From positions 709,380-773,379 of the forward strand of contig NZ_QRDJ01000007.1 in the NCBI RefSeq assembly GCF_003385845.1: 64,000 bases of DNA. Direction: 5' to 3'. The position numbers and the translations under genes were made by a program. This document shows positions 19,723 to 28,664 of this stretch, one piece after another. The notes under the pieces were generated by a model. That model made no database searches and was not told the DNA's origin. It worked only from the letters and a program-made list of their open reading frames with translations. The DNA comes from Kushneria indalinina DSM 14324. Lineage in GTDB: Bacteria > Pseudomonadota > Gammaproteobacteria > Pseudomonadales > Halomonadaceae. Every line of letters starts with the position of its first letter. The first letter of the stretch is position 1.

Positions 19723-20250
19723 TCAGGGCGCCGGGGCAGCGGCGCCGCGATAGTGGCTGCGCCAGTAGCGGTTGTCCAGGCCGGCGAGGGTGACCTGACG
19801 TCCGCTGCCCGGAGCGTGAATCATCTGATTATTGCCCATGTAGATGCCCACGTGGCTGACGCTGCCTCCTGAACCGAAAAACATCAAATCCCCCGGGCGA
19901 GCACGATCGATGCGGTCCAGACCATCGAACTGCTGTTGCGAGGTGCGTGGGATGTCGATGCCGGCGGCCAGAAAGCTTGCCTGGGTCAGACCGCTGCAGT
20001 CCATGCCGGAAGGGGTCGTGCCACCGTATTGATAGGGCGTGCCCAGCGCATCACGGGCATAATTCATCACCAGTACCCGCTCGATCGAGAGATCCTGCTG
20101 CTCGGAGATCGGGCCGGCCATGTCGCTGGTGTGCATCTCGGGGGTGCCGGCACAGCCGGTCAGCCACAACATGGCGATCAGCAGTGACAGGTCGCGCAGG
20201 CGCTTGAGTGGACGCAAGGGAAGACATGGGCAGGTGACGGGCAGGAGCAT
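19723..20250 (-). CDS. NlpC/P60 lipoprotein, probable peptidoglycan endopeptidase
   Basis: A 175-residue protein with lipobox LTGC (Cys33) and a C-terminal NlpC/P60 domain. The catalytic Cys85 is in DCSGL, His133 in SHVGIYMG, and the third polar residue His145 in MIHAPGSG. E. coli relatives such as Spr/MepS and NlpC cut the D-Glu/mDAP cross-link region of peptidoglycan. The N-terminal region before the lipobox is long and basic; GGAAC precedes the ATG. It stands alone on the minus strand. Confidence 0.92.
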   Translation of the reverse strand: MLLPVTCPCLPLRPLKRLRDLSLLIAMLWLTGCAGTPEMHTSDMAGPISEQQDLSIERVLVMNYARDALGTPYQYGGTTPSGMDCSGLTQASFLAAGIDIPRTSQQQFDGLDRIDRARPGDLMFFGSGGSVSHVGIYMGNNQMIHAPGSGRQVTLAGLDNRYWRSHYRGAAAPAP

Positions 20251-20392
20251 GAGCGGGTTCCGATGGGCAGCGAATGCCTCGATAGTAACCGCGAGCGTTA
20301 TGTGTTTTCGAGCCCTGCTGTCATGTCATGACCCGTGAAAGGCGGTTGCGAAAGCGCTCTTCAGGGGCAGGGGGCCGGGCCGGAAGGGAAAT

Positions 20393-20426
20393 AAAAAAAC
20401 CCGACGGCAGGCCGAAACCGTCGGGT
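20393..20426 (-). terminator. Intrinsic terminator of ompW
   Basis: On the minus strand CCCGACGG pairs with CCGTCGGG across about 10 nt, followed by seven T (AAAAAAAC on the plus strand). It lies about 60 bp after the ompW stop. Confidence 0.85.
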
Positions 20427-20482
20427 CTGCGCCGAGCGAAAGGGCGGCGCGAAAAGGGTACCGGTTGTTAAAACCAGATGGA

Positions 20483-21127
20483 TTAGAAGCGGTAGCTGAT
20501 GCCGCTCATGATGACGACCGGGTCAATATCCAGGTGCGTCTTGTAGGTCTCGCCACCGGCACTGGCTTTCACGTTGGAGTCGATGTCCAGGTACCATACG
20601 GCAGCGTTGACGGCCCAGTGCTCATTGATCAATAGATCCACACCGGCCTGGCCGGCCCAGCCCCAGGAGTTTTTCATCTCCATGCTGGCGCCATCGATGT
20701 TGACGTTTTCAGCGGAGAAGCGGGTGTAGTTGACGCCGGCGCCGACATAGGGCTGTACGAGAGAATCCGTGCCACCCAGCGGGTAGTACTGCAGTGTCAG
20801 CGTCGGGGGCAGGTGCTTGACCGAGCCGCCGTGATCACCGTCCAGATTGAAGTCATGCTTGAAGCGCTGCGCGGCCAGCAGTTCCACGCCCCACTGATCC
20901 AGGAAGCGATAGCCGAAGGTAATCGCAAAGCCGCGGCCATCCTTGACGTCGACCTTGTCCACGCCCAGTGAATCGTAATTGCCGTTGTCGTCCTTGGGTG
21001 ACACCTTGGCAAGGCCGGCGCGGGTAAAGAAATCGCCCTGGCCGTAAGTGGATTCGGCGGCATGAGCAGTGCCCATGGTGGCCCCGAGTGCCAGCGCGGC
21101 AATGGAAATAAGTGGCAGCATGCGCAT
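20483..21127 (-). CDS. ompW: OmpW-family outer membrane protein
   Basis: An 8-stranded outer-membrane beta-barrel of 214 residues with a signal peptide ending AHA before AESTYGQGDFF. Family marks are FFTRAGLAKVSPKDDNG, GFAITFGYRF, the LPPTLTLQYYP segment, and a C-terminal aromatic residue in ISYRF. The ATG at 21127 follows AGGGGA. The upstream frame to 21181 has no signal-peptide logic. OmpW barrels carry small hydrophobic molecules and respond to oxygen and salt in other gammaproteobacteria. A possible FNR/ANR box lies upstream at 21246. Confidence 0.93.
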   Translation of the reverse strand: MRMLPLISIAALALGATMGTAHAAESTYGQGDFFTRAGLAKVSPKDDNGNYDSLGVDKVDVKDGRGFAITFGYRFLDQWGVELLAAQRFKHDFNLDGDHGGSVKHLPPTLTLQYYPLGGTDSLVQPYVGAGVNYTRFSAENVNIDGASMEMKNSWGWAGQAGVDLLINEHWAVNAAVWYLDIDSNVKASAGGETYKTHLDIDPVVIMSGISYRF

Positions 21128-21245
21128 GTGTCTGGTTCCCCTGAACGTTTTTTCTGGTGTGGTTCGGACCCCTTCAGGCAAACGGCACCTGACCCGACCC
21201 CTGTATTGCTTTCAGGGATTGTGACAAGCGAACGCTGTTCATTTA

Positions 21246-21259
21246 TTGACGCACGTCAA
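21246..21259. promoter_or_regulatory. FNR/ANR-like palindrome between ompW and the M42 peptidase
   Basis: TTGAC-GCAC-GTCAA is a perfect 14-bp palindrome with the TTGA-N6-TCAA framework and spacing of FNR/ANR boxes (consensus TTGAT-N4-ATCAA). It lies 119 bp from the ompW start and 110 bp from the M42 start. OmpW is FNR-controlled in E. coli, which favours ompW as target. Confidence 0.5.
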
Positions 21260-21369
21260 AACATCGGTGACGGATTGTTTCAGCGTGCTGGACGAGTGAT
21301 CCGATTCACGCCATGGTCAGGGCGTACGGATCGACAGATCCCTGAATCACCGCACGAACAGGACAGACC

Positions 21370-22467
21370 ATGAGTGACGAAAGCACCCTTTTAAACGATC
21401 AGTCGCTGGAATTTCTCGAGCGCTATCTCAACAACGCCTCGCCCACCGGCTATGAGTGGGAAGGCCAGAAACTCTGGATGGACTACCTGCGTCCGTGGGT
21501 CGATGAGTTTTTCACCGACACCTACGGCACCGCGGTCGGCGTCATCAACCCGGATGCAAAGTACAAGGTCGTGATCGAAGGCCACGCCGACGAGATCAGC
21601 TGGTATGTGAACTACATCTCCGATGACGGGCTGCTCTATGTGATCCGCAACGGCGGCAGCGACCATCAGATCGCGCCCTCCAAGCGGGTCAACATTCACA
21701 CCAGAAACGGCATCGTCGAAGGCGTGTTCGGCTGGCCGGCGATCCATACCCGCCGCAGCCCCGGCAGCGAAGAGCAGGCGCCCAAGCCGGACAACATCTT
21801 TATCGACGTGGGCTGTGACAACAAGGAAGAGGTTGAAAAGCTCGGCGTGCACGTCGGCTGCGTGATCACCTATCCGGACACCTTCAGCGTGCTCAACGGC
21901 AACAAGTTCGTCTGCCGCGCGCTGGATAACCGCATGGGCGGCTTCATGATTGCCGAGGTAGCCCGTCTTTTGAAGGAAAACGGTAAGACGCTGGATTTCG
22001 GTCTCTACATCGTCAACTCGGTGCAGGAAGAGGTGGGCCTGCGCGGCGCGCAGATGATCGCCGAGCGCATTCGCCCGGACGTGGCGATCGTCACCGACGT
22101 GACCCACGACACCCACACGCCGATGATCGATCCCAAGAAGGAAGGCAGCAACAAGATGGGCGCCGGCCCCGTCATTGCCTGGGCCCCGGCGGTGCAGAAT
22201 CGCCTGCGCGAACGCATTCTGGAAGTGGCCGAAAAGGGCGAGATCCCCTTCCAGCGGGTCGCCAAGTCACGCGCCACCGGCACCGACACCGATTCGTTTG
22301 CCTACAGCAACACCGGCGTGGCCTCGGCGCTGATCTCGCTGCCGCTGCGCTACATGCACACCACCGTCGAGATGGTGCAGCGCGAAGACGTCGAAAACGT
22401 CATTCGCCTGATCTACGAGACGCTTTTGAACATCAAGGAAGGCGAGACGTTCAGCTATTTTGATTGA
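21370..22467 (+). CDS. M42-family metallo-aminopeptidase
   Basis: A 365-residue cytoplasmic aminopeptidase of family M42 (FrvX/glutamyl aminopeptidase type), usually a dodecameric shell with two metals per subunit. Metal and catalytic residues are recognisable in EGHADEI, CRALDNRMGG, QEEVGLRGA (catalytic and metal Glu pair), VTDVTHDTHTP and YMHTTVEM. The ATG at 21370 fits the family N-terminus. It is a single gene with its own terminator, divergent from ompW. Confidence 0.92.
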   Translation: MSDESTLLNDQSLEFLERYLNNASPTGYEWEGQKLWMDYLRPWVDEFFTDTYGTAVGVINPDAKYKVVIEGHADEISWYVNYISDDGLLYVIRNGGSDHQIAPSKRVNIHTRNGIVEGVFGWPAIHTRRSPGSEEQAPKPDNIFIDVGCDNKEEVEKLGVHVGCVITYPDTFSVLNGNKFVCRALDNRMGGFMIAEVARLLKENGKTLDFGLYIVNSVQEEVGLRGAQMIAERIRPDVAIVTDVTHDTHTPMIDPKKEGSNKMGAGPVIAWAPAVQNRLRERILEVAEKGEIPFQRVAKSRATGTDTDSFAYSNTGVASALISLPLRYMHTTVEMVQREDVENVIRLIYETLLNIKEGETFSYFD

Positions 22468-22479
22468 GCGTCGCTGAAT

Positions 22480-22507
22480 ATCCGGCGCCCCGGGCGCCGG
22501 ATTTTTT
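22480..22507 (+). terminator. Intrinsic terminator of the M42 peptidase gene
   Basis: TCCGGCGC pairs with GCGCCGGA across CCCGG, followed by six T. It overlaps the stop codon of the convergent lysE-type gene. Confidence 0.88.
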
Positions 22508-23153
22508 ATGCCGGAGACGGCGTTCGCGTCAGGGCCAGTCGAATGCCCAGGGCCACAAACATGACGCCGACGCTGCGCTCCAGCCACGCCCTGAGCCGAA
22601 CACCGGGGCGCAGGCGCTGCCCGCCCAGCGTCACGATCGTGATCAAAACGGCACTCCAGAGCGTGGCCACCACATCAAAGATCAGGCCCAGGGTCAGGAA
22701 GGCGAGCGGCTTGAGGCTGGCGGCCGGGTCGATGAACTGCGGCATGAAGGCCATGAAGAAAAGCGCGACCTTCGGGTTGAGCACGTTGGTCAAAAGCCCC
22801 TGACGAAACAGCGAGAACAGGCGAGTGTCGATGGCGTGAGTTACCGGCGCCCGGTCTTCCTGACGACGCCGCTTGAACAGCGCCGACAGGCCCAGCCAGA
22901 TCAGGTAGATCGCCCCGACCCACTTGACCAGCGTGAACGCCATCGCCGATGTCGCCAGAATGGCCGAAAGGCCAGCCGCGGCGGCCAATACATGCACCAG
23001 CGTGCCCGTACTGACGCCCAGCGCCGTCACCGCGCCATGTTGCCACTGGCCCATGGCGGTCCGCGAGACGATCAGCAGCGAGTCCGGCCCCGGCGTCATG
23101 TTCAGAATCAGGCCCGAGAACATGAAAATGGTTAGATCGTGGATGCCCAGCAT
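22506..23153 (-). CDS. LysE/RhtB-family amino acid exporter
   Basis: A 215-residue, six-helix exporter. The family signature NMTPGPDSLLIVSRTAMGQ is near residue 18, and KVALFFMAFMPQF lies in the middle. RhtB-type members export homoserine, threonine or other amino acids; the substrate is unknown here. The ATG at 23153 has GGAG 7-8 nt upstream and begins the conserved MLGIHDL; the longer frame to 23195 is rejected. It is divergent from gloA. Confidence 0.9.
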   Translation of the reverse strand: MLGIHDLTIFMFSGLILNMTPGPDSLLIVSRTAMGQWQHGAVTALGVSTGTLVHVLAAAAGLSAILATSAMAFTLVKWVGAIYLIWLGLSALFKRRRQEDRAPVTHAIDTRLFSLFRQGLLTNVLNPKVALFFMAFMPQFIDPAASLKPLAFLTLGLIFDVVATLWSAVLITIVTLGGQRLRPGVRLRAWLERSVGVMFVALGIRLALTRTPSPA

Positions 23154-23191
23154 AGGGTTTCTCCGGTGGCGATAGTGGCAGGGTTTTGATG

Positions 23192-23208
23192 TCACCGGGA
23201 CACGGTGA
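23192..23208. promoter_or_regulatory. Palindrome between lysE-type gene and gloA
   Basis: TCACCG-GGACA-CGGTGA is a perfect 17-bp inverted repeat in the 91-bp divergent gap, about 37 bp before gloA. It is a candidate operator for either gene; the regulator is unknown. Confidence 0.35.
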
Positions 23209-23244
23209 TGGACGCAGGATTAATGTATATGCAAGGAGACTAAC

Positions 23245-23781
23245 ATGACCACCTTTACCGAGAAGGCCCCGGGCGTGGCCGAGGAAATTCCCACGGCCGC
23301 TGCGGGCTTTACGCTCAACCATTCAATGGTGCGCATCAAGGACCCGGAGCGTGCGCTGCACTTTTATACTCACGTGTTCGGCATGCGCCTTCTGCGCAAG
23401 CTCGACTTCCCCGAGCTGCAGTTCACGCTCTATTTCCTGACCCAGCTTTCGCCGGAAGACAGCGTGCCGGAGGACCCGGATGAGCGCACCATCTGGACCT
23501 TCAGCCAGCGCGGGCTTCTGGAGCTGACCCACAACTGGGGTACCGAGGACGACCCGGAGTTTGCCTATCACAACGGCAACTCGGACCCGCAGGGCTACGG
23601 CCATATCTGCTTCAACGTGCCCAATCTGGAAAGCGCCGAGACCTGGTTCGAGGACATGGGGGTCGAGTTCATCAAGCGTGCCAATGACGGCAAAATGAAA
23701 AACGTGGTGTTCGTGAAGGATCCGGACGGCTACTGGATCGAGGTGATCCAGGCCGAGCTGATGGCCGGCGCCGGGCAGTAA
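23245..23781 (+). CDS. gloA: Lactoylglutathione lyase (glyoxalase I)
   Basis: Converts the hemithioacetal of methylglyoxal and glutathione to S-lactoylglutathione. It has 178 residues, of the longer form with the EDSVPEDPDERT insertion. The four metal ligands are visible: His26, Glu93 (LLELTHNWG), His120 (GYGHICF) and Glu166 (YWIEVIQ). The ribosome site AAGGAGA precedes the ATG. Single gene, cytoplasmic. Confidence 0.95.
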   Translation: MTTFTEKAPGVAEEIPTAAAGFTLNHSMVRIKDPERALHFYTHVFGMRLLRKLDFPELQFTLYFLTQLSPEDSVPEDPDERTIWTFSQRGLLELTHNWGTEDDPEFAYHNGNSDPQGYGHICFNVPNLESAETWFEDMGVEFIKRANDGKMKNVVFVKDPDGYWIEVIQAELMAGAGQ

Positions 23782-23783
23782 CG

Positions 23784-23806
23784 CCCGACGCCGTATCGGG
23801 TTTTAA
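23784..23806 (+). terminator. Weak hairpin after gloA
   Basis: CCCGA pairs with TCGGG across 7 nt, followed by TTTTAAAA. The short stem makes this uncertain. Confidence 0.4.
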
Positions 23807-23827
23807 AACAGCCGTGCGCCGGCGCCG

Positions 23828-25249
23828 TCAGCCGGGGCCCGGGCCATTGGGCGTCCGGTCCTCTGCCGGCGCGTCCTCCGGCGTCTGGGTCAGCGCTGTC
23901 TCCCCGAGTGGGGCGGGGCTTTCTTTCTGTTCATTGTCTTCGCGCTCGCCATGCAGGCTGTTGCGATCCGGCATCAGCACGCGCATGCGCGGGAAGGCGT
24001 CCGGATATTCGCGGGCGATAAAGCGGATCAACCCCTCGCGCATCTCGCAGCGCAGGTCAAAGGTATCGCCGCCGCCGCGGGCGCTGACCAGCACGCGCAG
24101 CTGCATGTTGTACTCGGTCATCTCCAGAAGCTGCACCTTGCACACCACGCCGCTCCACAGCGGCGAGTTCTGCGCAATGCGGTTGGCTTCCTCCTGCAGC
24201 GCGTCCAGCGGCAGTGAGAAGTCCGCATATAGGAAGACGCTGCCGATCAGGTCGTTGGTGCGCCGCGTCCAGTTCTCGAACGGGTTATCGAGAAACCAGT
24301 TGATCGGCAGCACCAGCCGCCGCCAGTCCCACAGCCTGACCACCACGTAGGTCAGCGTCAGCTCCTCGATCCAGCCCCATTCTCCCTGTACCACCACCGC
24401 ATCATCGAGCTGAATCGGCTGGGTCATCGCAATCTGGACCCCGGCCAGCAGATTGCCGAACACCTTCTGGGCGGCGAAGCCCAGCACCACCCCCATGATG
24501 CCGGCCGAGGCCAGAATGCTGGTGCCGAGCTGGCGCACCCGGTCAAAGAGCATCAGCATCGAGGCCAGCGCCACCAGCACGATGATGAAGTTGATGATCT
24601 TGCGCAGTACCGCAATCTGGGTGTGCACCTTGCGCGCGGCCAGGTTGTCGGCGACATCGACCCGGTAGTGCTCGCGAAGCGCGCGCTCGACGATATTGAC
24701 GCCATGCACCAAAACGCCGGCAATGCTCATGATCAGCAGCATGCTGGTGACGTTGTGAATGGCAAGGTCAAAACGTTCGGAGGTCACAAACAGCGGGAAC
24801 AGCGAAAAGAGCAGAAAGATCGGGAAAAGGGCCGCCGCAGCGCGGGCCATGAAAGGCGCCAGGAAGCGCTCGAAGTAGCCCTGGCGGGTGTCCGACCAGC
24901 GATCCATCACCGCAATCACGCGCCTTGAGACCCGCACGAACAGCCAGAACCCCAGAAACACGCCGATCACGTTGGCCAGCGTCAGGAGGGTGGGCTGCCA
25001 GCCCAGCATGACCGGTACCAGATAATAGAGCGCCATCATCACGCCATAGCACCACACCAGACATACCAGCGGCGGATGCACGGCCAGTGCTGCGACGTTG
25101 AGCAGATGCCAGCGCCCGTTCGCCAGTCCGCGCAGGCGCAGATGCAGAACCTTGAGCCCGCCATGAAGGGCCACGGCGGCAGCAATTGCCGCCACGGCCA
25201 GGGCCCAGCGGGGAAGGTGGTTGAACCAGGGCATCAGTGTCTCGAGCAT
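23828..25249 (-). CDS. MscS-family mechanosensitive channel protein
   Basis: A 473-residue inner-membrane protein. It has four to five N-terminal helices (about 13-190), a pore helix region (GTSILASAGIMGVVLGFAAQ), then the conserved MscS beta domain (LAGVQIAMTQPIQLDDAVVV, WGWIEELTLTYVVVRLWDWR) and a C-terminal cytoplasmic part ending in a Pro/Glu-rich tail of about 40 residues. It fits YbdG/YnaI-like homologues with extra helices. The ATG at 25249 follows GAGG. Channels of this type release solutes on osmotic downshift, useful for a halophile; that link is inference. Confidence 0.9.
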   Translation of the reverse strand: MLETLMPWFNHLPRWALAVAAIAAAVALHGGLKVLHLRLRGLANGRWHLLNVAALAVHPPLVCLVWCYGVMMALYYLVPVMLGWQPTLLTLANVIGVFLGFWLFVRVSRRVIAVMDRWSDTRQGYFERFLAPFMARAAAALFPIFLLFSLFPLFVTSERFDLAIHNVTSMLLIMSIAGVLVHGVNIVERALREHYRVDVADNLAARKVHTQIAVLRKIINFIIVLVALASMLMLFDRVRQLGTSILASAGIMGVVLGFAAQKVFGNLLAGVQIAMTQPIQLDDAVVVQGEWGWIEELTLTYVVVRLWDWRRLVLPINWFLDNPFENWTRRTNDLIGSVFLYADFSLPLDALQEEANRIAQNSPLWSGVVCKVQLLEMTEYNMQLRVLVSARGGGDTFDLRCEMREGLIRFIAREYPDAFPRMRVLMPDRNSLHGEREDNEQKESPAPLGETALTQTPEDAPAEDRTPNGPGPG

Positions 25250-25361
25250 GCAGAGGCCTCGATGGTGCGTGAATGCAGCCGATCGATTCGATCGACAGGA
25301 CCTGATAACAAGTGATGGCGGGTGCGACACCGGCTGTCAACTTTCGTCGCATGTCACGGGG

Positions 25362-25390
25362 CCACGCCGCCCGGTGATCGGGCGGCGTGG
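25362..25390 (-). terminator. Perfect 12-bp hairpin after dctM
   Basis: CCACGCCGCCCG (25362-25373) pairs exactly with CGGGCGGCGTGG (25379-25390) around GTGAT, 9 bp after the dctM stop. There is no T tract on the minus strand, so it may stabilise the 3' end instead of terminating. Confidence 0.6.
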
Positions 25391-25398
25391 GAGAGGGC

Positions 25399-26697
25399 TT
25401 ATTTCAGGCCGAACAGCCGCGGCAGGCCCAGTGAGAGGGCGGGGATGAAGGTCACAGCCAGCAGCACAAGGACCAGCACGATATAAAACGGCAGCAGGGG
25501 CCTGATCAGATGCTGAAGCTTGACGCCCGACACCGAACAGCCCACGAACAGGGCGCTGCCCACCGGGGGCGTCAGCAGACCGATGCAGAGGTTGAAGACC
25601 ATCATGATGCCAAAGTGCACCGGATCGATGCCGAGCTGGGTGGCGATCGGCAAAAAGATCGGAGTGAAGATCAGCACGGCCGGGGTCATGTCCATGAAAA
25701 TGCCCACGATCAACAGCGCCAGATTGATCATCAAAAGGATCACGATGGGATTGCTGGACAGCGACAGCAGCGTCTCGCTGATCGCCTCGGGGATGCCGGA
25801 GACATTCATGGCCCACGACATGCTCACCGACAGCCCGATCAGCAACAGCACCACCGACGTCATCACCACCGATTCCAGAATCAGCGTTGGCAGTTCGCGA
25901 AAGCTCACCTCACGGTAGATCAGTACCGACAGCACGAAGGTGTAGACCACGGCGATGGCGGAGGCCTCGGTGGCGGTGAATACGCCGCCGAGAATGCCGC
26001 CGATCACGACCACGATCATCATCAGGCTGGGGATGGCGCGTAAAAACGCCTGCATCGCCTGCTTCAGTGTCGGTCGCTCGGCGGTCGGATAGCCGCGCCG
26101 CCGGGCGATGATGCCGCCGGTCAGCATCAGCCCCAGCCCCATCAGGATGCCGGGAACGTAGCCGGCCATGAACAGGGTGGCGATCGAGACGCCGCCCGAA
26201 GTCAGCGAGTAGACGATCAACACGTTGGAGGGCGGAATCAGCAGCCCGGTCACGCAGGAGGAGACGTTGACGGCCGTGGAGTAGGCGGGCGGATAGCCCT
26301 GGCGCTGCTGGATCGGCCCCAGGGTGCCGCCGACGGCCGCCGCGGCCGCCACCGCCGAGCCGGAGATGGCGCCGAACATCATGTTGGACATGATGTTGAC
26401 GTGCGACAGCGACCCCGGCAGCCGGCCGACCAACACCTGAGCGAAGTCGATCAGGCGTCGGGCGATGCCGCCGCTGCTCATCAGGGTCCCGGCGAGAATG
26501 AAAAACGGAATCGCCAGTAGCGTGAAGCTGTCGAGCCCGGTGGCCATCCGCTGGGCGGCAATCGACACGGCGACATCGAAGGGAAAGGTCAAAAGCAGCG
26601 TGATGATGGTGGCAATGCCGATCGAGAAGGCCACCGGCACGCCCAGAAAGATCAGCAAAAAGAAACTGCCGAACATGGTCAGCATCGAGATGTCCAT
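25399..26697 (-). CDS. dctM: TRAP transporter large permease
   Basis: The 12-helix DctM subunit, 432 residues, the catalytic membrane part of a sodium-driven TRAP importer. Typical stretches are GVPVAFSIGIATI near the N-terminus, DSFTLLAIPFFILAGTLMSSGGIARRLIDFA, SGSAVAAAAAVGGTLGPIQQRQGYPPAYS and NLCIGLLTPPVGSALFVG. Its ATG shares one base with the dctQ stop (TGATG), so translation is coupled. It belongs with dctQ and dctP upstream, next to the divergent galactonate genes. Confidence 0.95.
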   Translation of the reverse strand: MDISMLTMFGSFFLLIFLGVPVAFSIGIATIITLLLTFPFDVAVSIAAQRMATGLDSFTLLAIPFFILAGTLMSSGGIARRLIDFAQVLVGRLPGSLSHVNIMSNMMFGAISGSAVAAAAAVGGTLGPIQQRQGYPPAYSTAVNVSSCVTGLLIPPSNVLIVYSLTSGGVSIATLFMAGYVPGILMGLGLMLTGGIIARRRGYPTAERPTLKQAMQAFLRAIPSLMMIVVVIGGILGGVFTATEASAIAVVYTFVLSVLIYREVSFRELPTLILESVVMTSVVLLLIGLSVSMSWAMNVSGIPEAISETLLSLSSNPIVILLMINLALLIVGIFMDMTPAVLIFTPIFLPIATQLGIDPVHFGIMMVFNLCIGLLTPPVGSALFVGCSVSGVKLQHLIRPLLPFYIVLVLVLLAVTFIPALSLGLPRLFGLK

Positions 26698-27296
26698 CAG
26701 CGGTGCTCCTCGCGCGGGGTCAGGGCCTCTGATGGCCGGGGCGCCGTCTGTGCGGCGATGCTGTCGTGATGGTCATCCCGGGCGGCAGGCTCGGCGGTGC
26801 CACGTCGGTCGGGGCGGCACAGGTCAGTCAGGTGGCCGATGCAGAACAGCAGGCAGTAGTAGCTCATCACCACGCCACTGATCGGCAGCACGAAATAGAT
26901 ATACCCCATGGGCAGGCGCATGGCCGGCGAAAGCTGGCCGGAGGCGAGCGACTTGTCGATCAGGCCGAGTCCGCCGCGGGTGATGACCAGCAGGGCGAAG
27001 GCCATCATCACGGCATTGATCAGCACGCCCATGGCCGCCTTGCCGCGCGCGCCCATGTGGTCGGTCAATAGATCGATGGCGAGATGGCGCTGCAGCCCCA
27101 CGGTATACGCCGCACCCAGCAGGCCCACCCAGATCATCGCGTAGCGGGCGAACTCATCGGTGAAGGTGCTGGGTGCGCTCAAAACGTAGCGGCTGAAGAC
27201 CTGCCAGACCACACAGCCGACCAGCGCCACCATGACGGTCACGGTCAGGCTGGCGATCACGGCATCGACGGGTTTTTTGAAGGTTTCAATAGGCAT
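26697..27296 (-). CDS. dctQ: TRAP transporter small permease
   Basis: The four-helix DctQ subunit, 199 residues, with the usual VFSRYVLSAPSTFTDEFARYAMIWVGLLGAA segment, and a polar C-terminal tail of about 45 residues that is longer than in many homologues. Preceded by GGGAAG. It lies between dctP and dctM. Confidence 0.93.
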   Translation of the reverse strand: MPIETFKKPVDAVIASLTVTVMVALVGCVVWQVFSRYVLSAPSTFTDEFARYAMIWVGLLGAAYTVGLQRHLAIDLLTDHMGARGKAAMGVLINAVMMAFALLVITRGGLGLIDKSLASGQLSPAMRLPMGYIYFVLPISGVVMSYYCLLFCIGHLTDLCRPDRRGTAEPAARDDHHDSIAAQTAPRPSEALTPREEHR

Positions 27297-27377
27297 GGAA
27301 GCTTCCCGAACTGGCGAGACATGAACGACACCGGGCCGGATCGCTCAGGCGACCCGGCCCGAACGCCACAGGATGAA

Positions 27378-28427
27378 TCACTCCTGCGGCTGATCCGCCT
27401 CCTGCTCGGTATCGCGAATCCGTTCCAGCAGTTCGGCGTGCCCGGTATTCTCCCTGTACTCCTCGTAGAGCGGCTGCACGGCCTCCTGGAAGGCGGCCTT
27501 GTCGACCTCGACGAACTCGGCGCCCATCTCTTCTGCCTGCTGGCGCGACTGCTGATCGACCTCGTCCCACAGGTCCTTCTGATAGGCTTCGGAGTCCTCC
27601 ACGGCCTTTTGCAGAATCTCCTGCTGCTCGTCGTCGAGGCGGTTCCAGGTCGCGGTGGACACGGTCAGAAAATCCGGCACCGAGGTGTGCTGATCCTCGG
27701 AAAAGTACTGGGCGAGCTCGGCGTGACGGGTCTGAACATAAGAGGGCACGTTGTTTTCGGCGCCATCGACCACGCCCTGCTGCAGGGCGCTATAGACCTC
27801 ACTGAAGGCGACCGGAGTGGGGGAGCCGCCCATCAGCTCGATCATCCGGATGGTGGTGGGCGAGGACTGGACGCGGATCTTCATGTCCTCGAGATCGGCC
27901 GGCGTGCGGATTGGCTTGCTGGCATAGAAGCTGCGATAGCCGGCCACATAGGCGCCGATGGCAAAAAAGCCCTTGTCCCGCGTGGCCTGCATGATCTCCT
28001 CACCGATTGGCCCGAACACCACCTCGTTGAAATCAGCCTGGCTTTCAAACAGATACGGCAGATTGAAGACCGAGTAGACGTCATCGAAGCTTTCAAGGTT
28101 ACTGGCCGAGGCGTGCACCAGATCCAGCGCGCCGTTTTGCATCTGCCCCATCATGTCCTGGGTACTGCCCATCTGGCCGTTCGGGAAAATGCGCAGCTGC
28201 ATGCTGCCATCGGAGCGCTGCTCGAGCTCGTCGGCCAGATGGCGATAGGCGCGCGCCACCACATGATCCTCGTGCAGGGCATGGCCCAGCCGCAGGGTGG
28301 CACTGTCCACCGCCATGGCCTGTGAGGACACCAGTCCCGCCGTGAGCCCGACCGCCGTCAGGGCAAGCGGCATGAGGCGAGATCGAAGGGGCTGGCGGCG
28401 CTGATACGTTTCGGCATAACTCAACAC
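27378..28427 (-). CDS. dctP: TRAP transporter substrate-binding protein
   Basis: Periplasmic DctP-family protein of 349 residues. A signal peptide (hydrophobic LALTAVGLTAGLVSSQAMA, cleavage after AMA) precedes LRLGHALHEDHVVARAY. The conserved Arg of the carboxylate pocket lies in the DMKIRVQSSPTTIRM region. No ATG fits: AGGAG at about 28438-28434 places the start at GTG 28427, 6 nt downstream. The opposite genes degrade D-galactonate, so an aldonate such as galactonate is the likely ligand. Ligands of this family are uronates, aldonates, ectoine or dicarboxylates, so the guess needs testing. Confidence 0.9.
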   Translation of the reverse strand: MLSYAETYQRRQPLRSRLMPLALTAVGLTAGLVSSQAMAVDSATLRLGHALHEDHVVARAYRHLADELEQRSDGSMQLRIFPNGQMGSTQDMMGQMQNGALDLVHASASNLESFDDVYSVFNLPYLFESQADFNEVVFGPIGEEIMQATRDKGFFAIGAYVAGYRSFYASKPIRTPADLEDMKIRVQSSPTTIRMIELMGGSPTPVAFSEVYSALQQGVVDGAENNVPSYVQTRHAELAQYFSEDQHTSVPDFLTVSTATWNRLDDEQQEILQKAVEDSEAYQKDLWDEVDQQSRQQAEEMGAEFVEVDKAAFQEAVQPLYEEYRENTGHAELLERIRDTEQEADQPQE

Positions 28428-28497
28428 AATACTCTCCTGAATCCATCGGTTGGCACGGCACACCGACCAGTTTTTTGTATGATGTCATTCAATTGAT

Positions 28498-28513
28498 CCC
28501 TATCTTGATAGGG
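28498..28513. promoter_or_regulatory. Operator-like palindrome near dctP
   Basis: CCCTATC and GATAGGG are perfect 7-bp arms around TT, about 70 bp upstream of the dctP GTG. Its CCC/GGG arms echo the TCCCA/TGGGA site on the iclR side, suggesting one regulator. Confidence 0.45.
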
Positions 28514-28664
28514 GCCGTAGCGGGCCTGTGTCGATGGGAACTTTAGTCCTGGGAATGCCTTCGAAAAGGGCAGTGACGCGGTTGAACCGGTTCTGGAGTG
28601 TTGCCTGGACTTTAGGGGTAAATAATCGGGTCACCACCGGCGCATCGCGGCGGAAAGCGCAAAT

